Positions 1 to 5,873 of a DNA stretch of 6,126 nucleotides are shown here, one piece after another; the first letter of the stretch is position 1; every line of letters starts with the position of its first letter. This stretch comes from a bacterium (GTDB lineage Bacteria; Verrucomicrobiota; Verrucomicrobiia; Chthoniobacterales; Terrimicrobiaceae), in assembly GCA_009920585.1 (NCBI GenBank), contig RFZT01000153.1, positions 1-6,126 of the forward strand, written 5' to 3'. The position numbers and the translations under genes were made by a program. The notes under the pieces were generated by a model. It worked only from the letters and a program-made list of their open reading frames with translations. It was not told the origin of the DNA and searched no databases.

Positions 1-325
1 CGGAAACAATAGCACTGCGAAGTTCTTGAATAATCGATTCGTGAACAATGGAAGCCACCCCTCCAAATTTCACAATATGCGATACTCCGTGACTGGCAGC
101 GACGTGACGGTTTTGCTCCCGAAAATTAAAGCGCGCAAAAATGTAACCGGGAAACATGGCCTCCGTGACCTTCACCCGGCCGCTGCTGCGAGCCCGCTCA
201 AAGCGAAGCATCGGACAAAAAACTTCCACCCCGACGTCGCGGATCACACTCCGCTTAGCTGATCCCTCCTGCCTCGGGCGGGTCTTAACACAAAACCAAT
301 GGAGTTCGTCTGATTCGAAAAGCAT
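1..325 (-). CDS. RfaH/NusG-like transcription antiterminator, N-terminal (NGN) part, cut by the left window edge
   Basis: Reading the minus strand from an ATG at 325-323 gives 108 codons open to the window edge. The product begins MLFESDELHWFCVKTRPRQE and carries the hallmarks of a NusG N-terminal domain. These are the W-F-x-V-K-T first strand at residues 10-15, a central V-F-C-P-M segment (around residues 36-40), then F-P-G-Y-I-F-A-R-F, and finally G-V-S-H-I-V-K-F-G-G before an I-x-x-L helix. The last blocks match the RfaH pattern (F-P-N-Y-L-F, R-G-V-S-H-F-V-R-F-G) more closely than housekeeping NusG. Members of this family bind the RNA polymerase clamp and reduce pausing or termination, and specialised paralogues serve polysaccharide operons. 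The KOW domain must lie beyond the left edge. The start is uncertain: in-frame ATGs also occur at 355-353 and 370-368, the frame stays open upstream through at least 445, and no strong ribosome site decides. It is transcribed away from the other genes here, so its target operon may lie to the left. Confidence 0.88.
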   Translation of the reverse strand, partial: MLFESDELHWFCVKTRPRQEGSAKRSVIRDVGVEVFCPMLRFERARSSGRVKVTEAMFPGYIFARFNFREQNRHVAASHGVSHIVKFGGVASIVHESIIQELRSAIVS

Positions 326-439
326 CTCGGCATATTCTGCAAAGTTGCGACACATGGCAAGTGGTCGCATGCAAGAGTGTCGAAGATTTTTGAATCGCCA
401 TAGACCAATCACTCGTAGATTTTGTGCATCCGATTTTTT
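326..439. promoter_or_regulatory. Divergent intergenic region between the antiterminator and the M29-like gene
   Basis: This 114-bp gap separates two divergently read genes and is the natural place for their promoters. I see no convincing -35/-10 pair. The nearest plus-strand candidate is TTGAAT at 390-395 with TAGATT at 416-421, but the 20-bp spacing is too long. No operator-like inverted repeat stands out. The minus-strand antiterminator frame stays open through the region, so part of it could be coding if that protein starts further upstream. Confidence 0.3.
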
Positions 440-1606
440 ATGACCATTCAAGAGCAAGCCGCCCGCCGCACATTTCCCACATTTCGCCTCACTAATTTGC
501 TTCGCAGCACCTTTGCTCCACGCCCTGGTCAAAAGATCTGCATCCTCATCGATCTTCCTGAACCAACGCAGATCAAAGACTACGCCTTTTTAAAAAACAC
601 AGAACTCACCATCCAGCGCAACGCCGTTAAGTTTTTCCACGAAGCACTTCATAACGGAACCATGGATGAACTCGGACTCCAAGGCGGCGAGATCTTTGCT
701 TACAAGATCACCGGAGGCAGTAACCTTGATCTCCCTGATCAGGCTTTCGCTCCAGATGGAAACTCTGTGAGCCTAGAGCAAGATGTCTATCCCCACTACG
801 ACATCATTCTTTGCATCTCGACCTACTCGGCCACCGCTCCCCTCACCGCCTTCGCGAAACAATACAGCTTCCGTGGCGCTACTCTTCACGGCGTCAATCC
901 AACCATTCTCCGCACCGGACTCGCCGTCAGCTATGACGACGTCAGCGTGGACGCTGAAAAAATGCGCCTTGGGATGACCAACGCCGACTGGGTAGAAATC
1001 GACTTTCTCTACAGCGGTCAAACCCACACGCTCCACATCGAACTCGACCAACAAGAGGCACAAAAAAGCCACGGACTATGCCGTGGCGATGAACCGGACG
1101 TGGCCAATTTGCCCGCCGGTGAAATTTATTTTGTGCCCACAGGGGCCCGCGGCGCCTTCCCCATGCGCTACGAGGATGGCACCATCGGTCTCATGCACGT
1201 CGCTGGCGGCCGAATAAAAAGCGCCGAACTCCTCAACGGCGATCCAACGACTGTAGCGGCCCACAATGCGAAGCTCATCTCCGATCCCGTCACAGGCGAA
1301 CTCGGCGAACTCGGATTCGGAACCCAAATTCTACCGACATCCGGACGCGACATTCAGGACGAAAAAATACGAGGAACGATCCATGTGGCCACCGGCCGCA
1401 GTGACCATCTTGGAGGATCCTTAACTCCAGATAAGTTTGCCGAGCACACGAACGCGACCCACGACGACATTCTTTTCGCCCCGCATAAAACTTCGGAGAT
1501 TTGGGTCACACAAGTCCGCATGCATCGCAACACCGAAACCCACATCTTGATCGAAAATTACGAGCCTTCGGCCTACGTACAAAATCTCATCTCGCAAGGG
1601 CACTGA
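440..1606 (+). CDS. Metallopeptidase M29 (aminopeptidase T/S)-like or NicX-like protein
   Basis: The 388-residue product resembles the M29 aminopeptidase / NicX (2,5-dihydroxypyridine dioxygenase) fold superfamily in its C-terminal half. The metal-binding pattern is intact. There is a Glu in N-L-P-A-G-E-I (about E228), a Glu in G-E-L-G-F-G-T (about E290), a His in G-T-I-H-V-A-T-G (about H315), and an H-x-D in T-H-D-D-I (about H341/D343). These correspond to the E, E, H, H-x-D ligands of aminopeptidase T. The N-terminal half is less recognisable. There is no signal peptide, so a cytoplasmic enzyme is expected. The length is close to that of M29 enzymes (about 400). The ATG at 440 was chosen over an in-frame TTG at 422; neither has a clear Shine-Dalgarno site. 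The substrate is unknown: it could be a peptidase, a ring-cleaving enzyme or another hydrolase. Its link to the flanking polysaccharide genes is positional only, and it runs convergently into the GT4 gene with 26 bp between stops. Confidence 0.75.
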   Translation: MTIQEQAARRTFPTFRLTNLLRSTFAPRPGQKICILIDLPEPTQIKDYAFLKNTELTIQRNAVKFFHEALHNGTMDELGLQGGEIFAYKITGGSNLDLPDQAFAPDGNSVSLEQDVYPHYDIILCISTYSATAPLTAFAKQYSFRGATLHGVNPTILRTGLAVSYDDVSVDAEKMRLGMTNADWVEIDFLYSGQTHTLHIELDQQEAQKSHGLCRGDEPDVANLPAGEIYFVPTGARGAFPMRYEDGTIGLMHVAGGRIKSAELLNGDPTTVAAHNAKLISDPVTGELGELGFGTQILPTSGRDIQDEKIRGTIHVATGRSDHLGGSLTPDKFAEHTNATHDDILFAPHKTSEIWVTQVRMHRNTETHILIENYEPSAYVQNLISQGH

Positions 1607-1632
1607 AAGACAACTCAGGGACTTTAAAAAGC

Positions 1633-2715
1633 CTAACCCAAGCCAGCTAAAAAGGCATCTGTCTCTTTCACGTTGTCGTGCATGTCGGCAACGAATCGAG
1701 CACAACTTTCTTGCATCACAACGAGGTTGGCATTGTCCCTCAGCATCTCAGAAGCGCCGGACTTGAGTTTTTCCATATCCCCAGCGGCAAAAAAACCCAG
1801 ACCGAACCTTTCAAAAATCCCATCGGGATTCACAGCCAGAGAAAGCAACGCTGTTCGCCCTAGCCCAGCCTGAATAAAGCTATTTGGCCACCCTTCCCAC
1901 TCTGATGTATTCACAAAAACACGAGCCTCATCGTAGTAGCGCTGAATTTCGTGGTATGGCACGCTCTCAATAAATTCGAGATTGGGAATTTCACTTGTGC
2001 GGCGTGAAACCTCATTCCACAAATCGCGGTCCTCCCCAGGGCAAATCATCTGAAATCGGCAATTCGGCAGAGCCTTTGCCAATTCCAAAAATAAGTACGG
2101 CCGCTTGATCGCATGACATCGCGAAACCCAGAGAAAATCGACTTTTTTTTGAGAACAGGAATGAACCTTGGCTGCAAAAACAAGATACCGATATAGAGTC
2201 GCCTTCATTCCTCGACGGTTGTAGCACTCGAGTTGATCGCGAGTAATGGCATGTCGAGCGTCACAACGCCGAACTGCAAACTCAAACAAGTTGCCAAAAA
2301 TGGGATTCTCCCGACGAAAAGCCCCATTGATTTCGCTATCGAGTGCACAGATAAAATCGAGCTTATAGCCGAGCAAGGGACGGACTAGCCAGAGGACAAA
2401 AAGCCACGCCGTCCATCCCATCACAACCACCCACTCGGGACGCTCTTCCCGTATCACGGTTAAAACTCGCGGGATCGCTCCTATCATTTCAAAAAGACGT
2501 CCGGTGTGAAATTTGCCCGCATTTCGAATACGAACATTCGCCAATGAAAAACTATCAGTTTGACCTGTATCACCCGCCGCTATGGTCACATCATGCCCTA
2601 GCGAAGCCAATTGCTTCGCCAACAAGGCTACCTGCAACTCAGCTCCGCCAGAGGTGCGAGTCTGAGATTCGTCCAGTATCCAATGCGCATGGCTTGAGAG
2701 AAAAAGCAGCTTCAT
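1633..2715 (-). CDS. Family 4-type glycosyltransferase (GT-B fold)
   Basis: The 360-residue protein has the two-domain layout of GT4 enzymes, which move a sugar from a nucleotide donor to a lipid-linked or glycan acceptor at the cytoplasmic membrane face. The N-terminal Rossmann strand M-K-L-L-F-L-S-S is followed by the acceptor-side glycine loop S-G-G-A-E at residues 22-26. The C-terminal domain opens with F-L-W-V-S-R (194-199) and a Lys at 204, which suits diphosphate binding. The signature S-E-W-E-G-W-P-N-S-F-I-Q-A lies at 271-283. In the usual E-x7-E motif the second Glu is Gln here (E274, Q282). From memory, an EG(F/W)PNxFIQA variant is seen in a subgroup of GT4 enzymes, so this need not mean loss of activity. 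A hydrophobic stretch near 102-115 may help membrane association. Start and stop overlap the upstream acetyltransferase as ATGA (2715-2712), so translation is probably coupled; no Shine-Dalgarno site is evident. The sugar specificity cannot be inferred. Confidence 0.9.
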   Translation of the reverse strand: MKLLFLSSHAHWILDESQTRTSGGAELQVALLAKQLASLGHDVTIAAGDTGQTDSFSLANVRIRNAGKFHTGRLFEMIGAIPRVLTVIREERPEWVVVMGWTAWLFVLWLVRPLLGYKLDFICALDSEINGAFRRENPIFGNLFEFAVRRCDARHAITRDQLECYNRRGMKATLYRYLVFAAKVHSCSQKKVDFLWVSRCHAIKRPYLFLELAKALPNCRFQMICPGEDRDLWNEVSRRTSEIPNLEFIESVPYHEIQRYYDEARVFVNTSEWEGWPNSFIQAGLGRTALLSLAVNPDGIFERFGLGFFAAGDMEKLKSGASEMLRDNANLVVMQESCARFVADMHDNVKETDAFLAGLG

Positions 2716-3197
2716 GCTTGGATGCGTATAATTTTCGCGGGATTACCGGCCACAATGCCCCCCTTTGGCACATCATGTAAAACAACGGATCCGGCTCCGA
2801 CCACAGCCCCATCGCCTAGAGTCACAGCTCCTAAAATGATAGCGTTGGCCCCAATTTCAACATCATTTCCAATCACAGGAAGTGGCCCTCCACTGCATCG
2901 CTCTCCTATCGTTACGCCTTGTCGAAGCAGGCAACCAGATCCGATTCGCGACTTCTGATGAACGACAAGCCCCATGCCATGCTGCAAGGAAAGACCAGAT
3001 CCCACATCGGTCTGGTAATCCAACTCAATTCCCATGATCCAATGTACGAGGAGCACATAACTTCCCAGAACCGGAATTCCTAAAACCCAAAAAGGCGAAC
3101 GCCTGATGGATTGGCACAGACGAAAGAAAACCATAACGAAACGCCCTTTCGCGTTTCCCTCGTTACTCGACCAATCTTGAAAAAATCGAAAATTCAT
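2712..3197 (-). CDS. WcaB/CysE-like hexapeptide-repeat acetyltransferase
   Basis: This 161-residue protein has a left-handed beta-helix of hexapeptide repeats, visible from about residue 63 to 152 (for example V-G-S-G-L-S, I-G-S-G-C-L, I-G-N-D-V-E, I-G-A-N-A-I, L-G-D-G-A-V, V-G-A-G-S-V), and ends in G-N-P-A-K. The Q-H-G-M-G-L-V-V-H segment (H73) aligns with the D-H-A-T-G-I-V catalytic His region of serine acetyltransferase. The short N-terminal part, F-F-Q-D-W-S-x-N-E-G-N-x-K-G-R, and the overall length match polysaccharide acetyltransferases of the WcaB type rather than full-length CysE, which has a long helical N-terminal domain. It probably uses acetyl-CoA to O-acetylate a sugar or a glycan intermediate in the cytoplasm. 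Residues 36-55 are hydrophobic and may touch the membrane. The start at 3197 keeps the conserved N-terminus. It is the first gene of a two-gene minus-strand unit, overlaps the GT4 start by 4 bp, and begins only 3 bp from the divergent gene at 3201. A cysteine-biosynthetic serine acetyltransferase is less likely. Confidence 0.87.
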   Translation of the reverse strand: MNFRFFQDWSSNEGNAKGRFVMVFFRLCQSIRRSPFWVLGIPVLGSYVLLVHWIMGIELDYQTDVGSGLSLQHGMGLVVHQKSRIGSGCLLRQGVTIGERCSGGPLPVIGNDVEIGANAIILGAVTLGDGAVVGAGSVVLHDVPKGGIVAGNPAKIIRIQA

Positions 3198-3200
3198 TTA

Positions 3201-4184
3201 ATGCATCGCCGTATGCGGATTTGTTTTTTCATACCGGAACACCATGCTCCAGACAAGGAGCGACGTGAAGCTTGGCTTTCCGGGCAAATTCCATCTCTGC
3301 TTGCTGGCGGAAAATCTGCCTCAGCTCAGGCTTGGCTTTTTCAAACTTGGGCGGAACTTCGCGGCCAGACAGACGTTGAACTCACCAACCACATTCCCGA
3401 CGAGGGAATCATCGTGACCCTCGCCAATTTTCTTACGCCCAACTTCCGCGCGACTTCTAAACAACTTGTCTGCGCCGTCGTTGCCGACTTCCAACCGCAT
3501 CCCGGAGCTCAAATTCAAATCATCCAGAATGCAGCGCACGCAAAGGGACTTCGCCATGCCCAATTCGTGCCCCATTGGCCACAACCAAACTTGATTCCAC
3601 GCACCCACGCTCGCGGAGACCGATTTGAAACGATCGCTTTTTTTGGCGATCGCTCTAATCTGTGTTCAGTTTTACTTAATCCTGAATTTGGTAAAAAACT
3701 TCAAGAAGCCTGTGGCGCGCGTATCGAAATTCGATCCGCAGAACGTTGGCATGACTACTCTGATGTCGACGCCGTTCTGGCTATCCGCGATTTTTCAACA
3801 GCTCGACAACTTCACAAGCCAGCGACAAAGCTTTATAATGCGTGGCTCGCAGGCGTTCCATTCCTCGCTGGCAGCGATAGCGCCTACTCTTCAGAGGCAG
3901 AACCGGGAAGAGATTATCTCGTTGCCAAATCCGAACAGCACGTCCTTGAACTCTTAAGTGAACTTCAAAAAAACCCCGCTCGACGTCAGGCACTCGTTGC
4001 TGCAGGTCAAAAAAAAACGGCCACACGAAATCGTGACGCCGTCCGAGCTATTTGGCTTCAACTCTTAAACGATGAGTTGCCCTCACACCTGAATCGTTGG
4101 AAATCCAAAGGGGAAAACACCCAAAGAATGTTTTGGCTGAAGCAGCGTGCTCTTTTATTTGTCGATAGACTTTTGCGATCTTAA
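3201..4184 (+). CDS. GT-B-like putative glycosyltransferase of an uncharacterised family
   Basis: The 327-residue product begins with a Rossmann-type strand (M-R-I-C-F-F-I-P-E from residue 5). It has a mid-segment P-H-W-P-Q-P-N-L-I-P-R (124-134) followed by F-E-T-I-A-F-F-G-D (142-150), which looks like the start of a second nucleotide-binding domain. The best clue is K-P-A-T-K-L-Y-N-A-W-L-A-G-V-P (206-220) with a downstream D-Y-L (238-240). It resembles the C-terminal donor site of GT-B glycosyltransferases, where K-L-x-x-x-x-x-G-x-P precedes the diphosphate loop. I recognise the pattern as one usually annotated as hypothetical or glycosyltransferase family 1, but no member of known specificity comes to mind. 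The C-terminus is short, basic and aromatic, possibly a membrane-contact helix. The start is either ATG 3201 or ATG 3213 (which gives M-R-I-C directly); an in-frame TTG at 3111 would overlap the divergent acetyltransferase and is unlikely. No Shine-Dalgarno site is seen, and the promoter must lie inside the acetyltransferase gene. It converges on the next gene with 27 bp between stops. Confidence 0.75.
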   Translation: MHRRMRICFFIPEHHAPDKERREAWLSGQIPSLLAGGKSASAQAWLFQTWAELRGQTDVELTNHIPDEGIIVTLANFLTPNFRATSKQLVCAVVADFQPHPGAQIQIIQNAAHAKGLRHAQFVPHWPQPNLIPRTHARGDRFETIAFFGDRSNLCSVLLNPEFGKKLQEACGARIEIRSAERWHDYSDVDAVLAIRDFSTARQLHKPATKLYNAWLAGVPFLAGSDSAYSSEAEPGRDYLVAKSEQHVLELLSELQKNPARRQALVAAGQKKTATRNRDAVRAIWLQLLNDELPSHLNRWKSKGENTQRMFWLKQRALLFVDRLLRS

Positions 4185-4191
4185 CATGACA

Positions 4192-4205
4192 GGGCGAGAA
4201 CGCCC
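4192..4205. terminator. Short GC-rich hairpin between convergent genes
   Basis: GGGCG, loop AGAA, CGCCC forms a perfect 5-bp stem in the 27-bp gap between the stops at 4184 (plus) and 4212 (minus). A run of T does not follow on either strand, so it is at best a weak or unconventional bidirectional terminator. Chance is not excluded for a stem this short. Confidence 0.35.
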
Positions 4206-4211
4206 CTCAGA

Positions 4212-4811
4212 TCAAAAGCGCCGCCCGATCTCCTTTGCTGGGATCCCGCCAAAAATCGCCCCTGAAGGAACATCTCCACGAACTACAGCACCAGCGGCAA
4301 TTACTGCACCATCCCCGATTCGAGCTCCAGGAAGAATAACGCAACGACTCCCTATCCAAACATCGGACCCTATTTTTACCCCAACCCTTTTCGTGCTCCA
4401 AGATTGGCGGATCATAGAAGTTCCCGCATCCATTCGATGATTGGTCGCAAAAACAGCTGTTCCCGTAGCGATCATGACATCATCTCCAATGTCAATCCAG
4501 CCGCCACCCGCGCGAATATTGCATTGTTCGCCAATATAAACATTTTTACCTATGCTCAGACGACTTGCTCCAGTTGGGAACTTCGGATGATCTCTGACGT
4601 CAATTACCGAAAACGCATCCAGCCACACTGGGCCTTGCACACTCATCGCCATCTCGCATTGATTACCTGTGATCAATGCTGTCCGGTGGATATCGAGTCC
4701 CTTATCCCTCCAGTATTGCCTGACCAAAAATTGCCAAAGCGCATCTCGGCACTCGCGAACCAACGATGGCAAACAGCCAAAAAGCAGCTTTGATTTAACG
4801 CCTTTTTTCAA
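4212..4811 (-). CDS. LacA/WcaF-like hexapeptide-repeat O-acetyltransferase
   Basis: The 199-residue protein has a beta-helix from about residue 59 to 190, with clear repeats I-G-K-N-V-Y, I-G-E-Q-C-N, I-G-D-D-V-M, I-G-S-D-V-W, I-G-S-R-C-V and I-G-D-G-A-V. It ends in G-G-I-P-A-K-E-I-G. The loop A-T-N-H-R (122-126) supplies the active-site His (H125), equivalent to the N-H of galactoside and maltose acetyltransferases. After it, V-K-I-G-S-D-V-W-I-G is the family signature (PROSITE-type hexapeptide region). It belongs to the LacA/Maa/WcaF group, so acetyl-CoA-dependent O-acetylation of a sugar is expected; the acceptor is unknown. The N-terminal 40 residues are basic and helical. The start is unusual: the only plausible initiator is a TTG at 4811. 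The frame upstream runs 15 codons to a TAA without any ATG or GTG, and AGGAG and AAGGA further upstream are too far away to be good ribosome sites. It sits alone between two plus-strand genes. Confidence 0.87.
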   Translation of the reverse strand: MKKGVKSKLLFGCLPSLVRECRDALWQFLVRQYWRDKGLDIHRTALITGNQCEMAMSVQGPVWLDAFSVIDVRDHPKFPTGASRLSIGKNVYIGEQCNIRAGGGWIDIGDDVMIATGTAVFATNHRMDAGTSMIRQSWSTKRVGVKIGSDVWIGSRCVILPGARIGDGAVIAAGAVVRGDVPSGAIFGGIPAKEIGRRF

Positions 4812-4860
4812 TTTTATTTCTATGTCACTCGATTCCTTATACGCTCCTATTTGAACTTAC

Positions 4861-5850
4861 GTGAATGAACCAATCCATATCGTCAGTGGAGCAGACGCTC
4901 GATTTTCTCCCGGCCTGCTCGTCGTTGCTACAAGTGCGTTGGCAAATCTCCCAAACTCCACTGCAGTATTTTTTCATGTTTTAGATGGAGGATTACCCTC
5001 ATCGGTCAGAAAAGAATTAAAATTCATCTGCAAGACATTGCAACCAAAAGGAGAAGTTGTTTTCCACAATATTCAAAACACATTCCTCAAGCAATTTTCA
5101 GCAGGCTTAGGCGGATCTGCGATGTTTTATGCTAGATTGCAAATGGCGTCTCTCATTCCTGAGGCTGAGAAAGTTATTTACCTTGATGCTGATATGGTAG
5201 TTTTAGGGAATCTTTTGGATTTGTGGAGTAGGGATTTGGATTTGAAAACGGCTTGGGCTTGTCAAGACCATAAACTCAATCATCTCGAGGAGGATTGCCC
5301 CTGGACTCTCGATGCAAATGAAAGATCTTACCCTTATTTCAATAGCGGAATGATGATTGTCGATCTGCGAGCATGGAGGAGAGATAATCTCGAAGAGATT
5401 ATGATTTCGGAGGCCAGAAAAGCAGGGAAAAAACTCCAGTGGTGGGATCAGACTGTCCTAAACTATGTACTACGAGGAAAGGTTGGCATTTTGCCCAAGG
5501 CATGGAACTGGCAGCAAAGCAACTTTCCGACTGGTGACGATACGGTAAAGGTAATTCATTTCACTTCTCCAAAAAAACCATGGCTATACTGGGGACTGTC
5601 TCGCCGCCATGAGATATGGAGGAATTTTTTCAAAAAAAGCGGCGGCCGTTATTGGCATCTCATAAAGGAATATATGGGACTAAAAGGCTTCGCTGAAGGA
5701 ATAGTCGATGGATTACTTTTGCGCTTTAAGATTTTTAGAAAAGCATACATAGCTAATCTTGAAATCAGACGTCATTTTACCAAAAATACGGATCGCAAGA
5801 AGGACCTCATTCAATCCATAGCTTTTTACAAATCAACCATAGATGGGTAA
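4861..5850 (+). CDS. Family 8 glycosyltransferase (LgtC/GspA-like)
   Basis: The 329-residue protein shows the GT8 order of motifs. An N-terminal I-H-I-V-S-G-A-D segment (nucleotide binding, residues 5-12) is followed by M-F-Y-A-R-L (88-93). The metal-binding D-A-D is in Y-L-D-A-D-M-V-V (D109, D111), N-S-G-M-M-I-V-D is at 161-168, and W-D-Q-T is at 195-198. Last comes H-F-T-S-P-K-K-P-W (233-241), the second metal/UDP contact. GT8 enzymes are retaining and typically move galactose or glucose from a UDP-sugar to a lipooligosaccharide or glycan acceptor. About 88 residues follow the last motif; they are rich in Arg, Lys and aromatics and resemble the membrane-binding tail of LgtC. The start is a GTG at 4861 with no visible Shine-Dalgarno site. 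Only 49 bp separate it from the divergent acetyltransferase start, so the two promoters are crowded or overlap. The gene looks more AT-rich than those to its left, in line with separate acquisition. The donor and acceptor cannot be told from sequence. Confidence 0.92.
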   Translation: MNEPIHIVSGADARFSPGLLVVATSALANLPNSTAVFFHVLDGGLPSSVRKELKFICKTLQPKGEVVFHNIQNTFLKQFSAGLGGSAMFYARLQMASLIPEAEKVIYLDADMVVLGNLLDLWSRDLDLKTAWACQDHKLNHLEEDCPWTLDANERSYPYFNSGMMIVDLRAWRRDNLEEIMISEARKAGKKLQWWDQTVLNYVLRGKVGILPKAWNWQQSNFPTGDDTVKVIHFTSPKKPWLYWGLSRRHEIWRNFFKKSGGRYWHLIKEYMGLKGFAEGIVDGLLLRFKIFRKAYIANLEIRRHFTKNTDRKKDLIQSIAFYKSTIDG

Positions 5851-5865
5851 TATTGCGTTACCTAT
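5843..5865. terminator. Hairpin spanning the GT8 stop codon
   Basis: ATGGGTAA pairs with TTACCTAT across a 7-base loop (TATTGCG), an 8-bp stem with one G-T wobble. It covers the TAA stop of the GT8 gene and lies in the 23-bp gap before the convergent gene ending at 5874. It could act for both strands, but there is no T-run directly after it on either side, so a standard intrinsic terminator is not shown. Confidence 0.4.
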
Positions 5866-5873
5866 GAGAGTTA

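Noticed and set aside
26..443. Two overlapping plus-strand open frames (26-262 and 156-443) near the left edge
   Set aside because: They are shadows of the minus-strand antiterminator gene, whose translation matches the NGN domain; the plus-strand products have no recognisable features.
1607..1632. Intrinsic terminator between the convergent M29-like and GT4 genes
   Set aside because: Only a 4-bp GCCT/AGGC complement can be drawn, with a long loop and no T-run; not enough to call.
2712..3197. Serine acetyltransferase for cysteine biosynthesis (CysE)
   Set aside because: It is too short, lacks the long helical N-terminal domain, and sits in a translationally coupled pair with a glycosyltransferase.
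3111..3200. N-terminal extension of the GT-B-like gene from a TTG at 3111
   Set aside because: It would overlap the conserved N-terminus of the divergent acetyltransferase by 87 bp, uses a weak start and adds residues with no family-like features.
3646..3653. GCGATCGC, the HIP1 octamer abundant in many cyanobacteria
   Set aside because: I noticed only this copy. One palindromic 8-mer does not identify a cyanobacterium; HIP1-rich genomes would usually show several in 6 kb.
3631..3653. Repeated CGATCGC flanking a T-run, resembling a terminator
   Set aside because: It lies well inside the GT-B-like gene and the coding frame runs through it without disturbance, so a terminator role is unlikely.
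3625..3957. Plus-strand open frame with a hydrophobic N-terminus inside the GT-B-like gene
   Set aside because: It is an out-of-frame shadow. The apparent signal-like stretch comes from a T-rich patch of the real gene.
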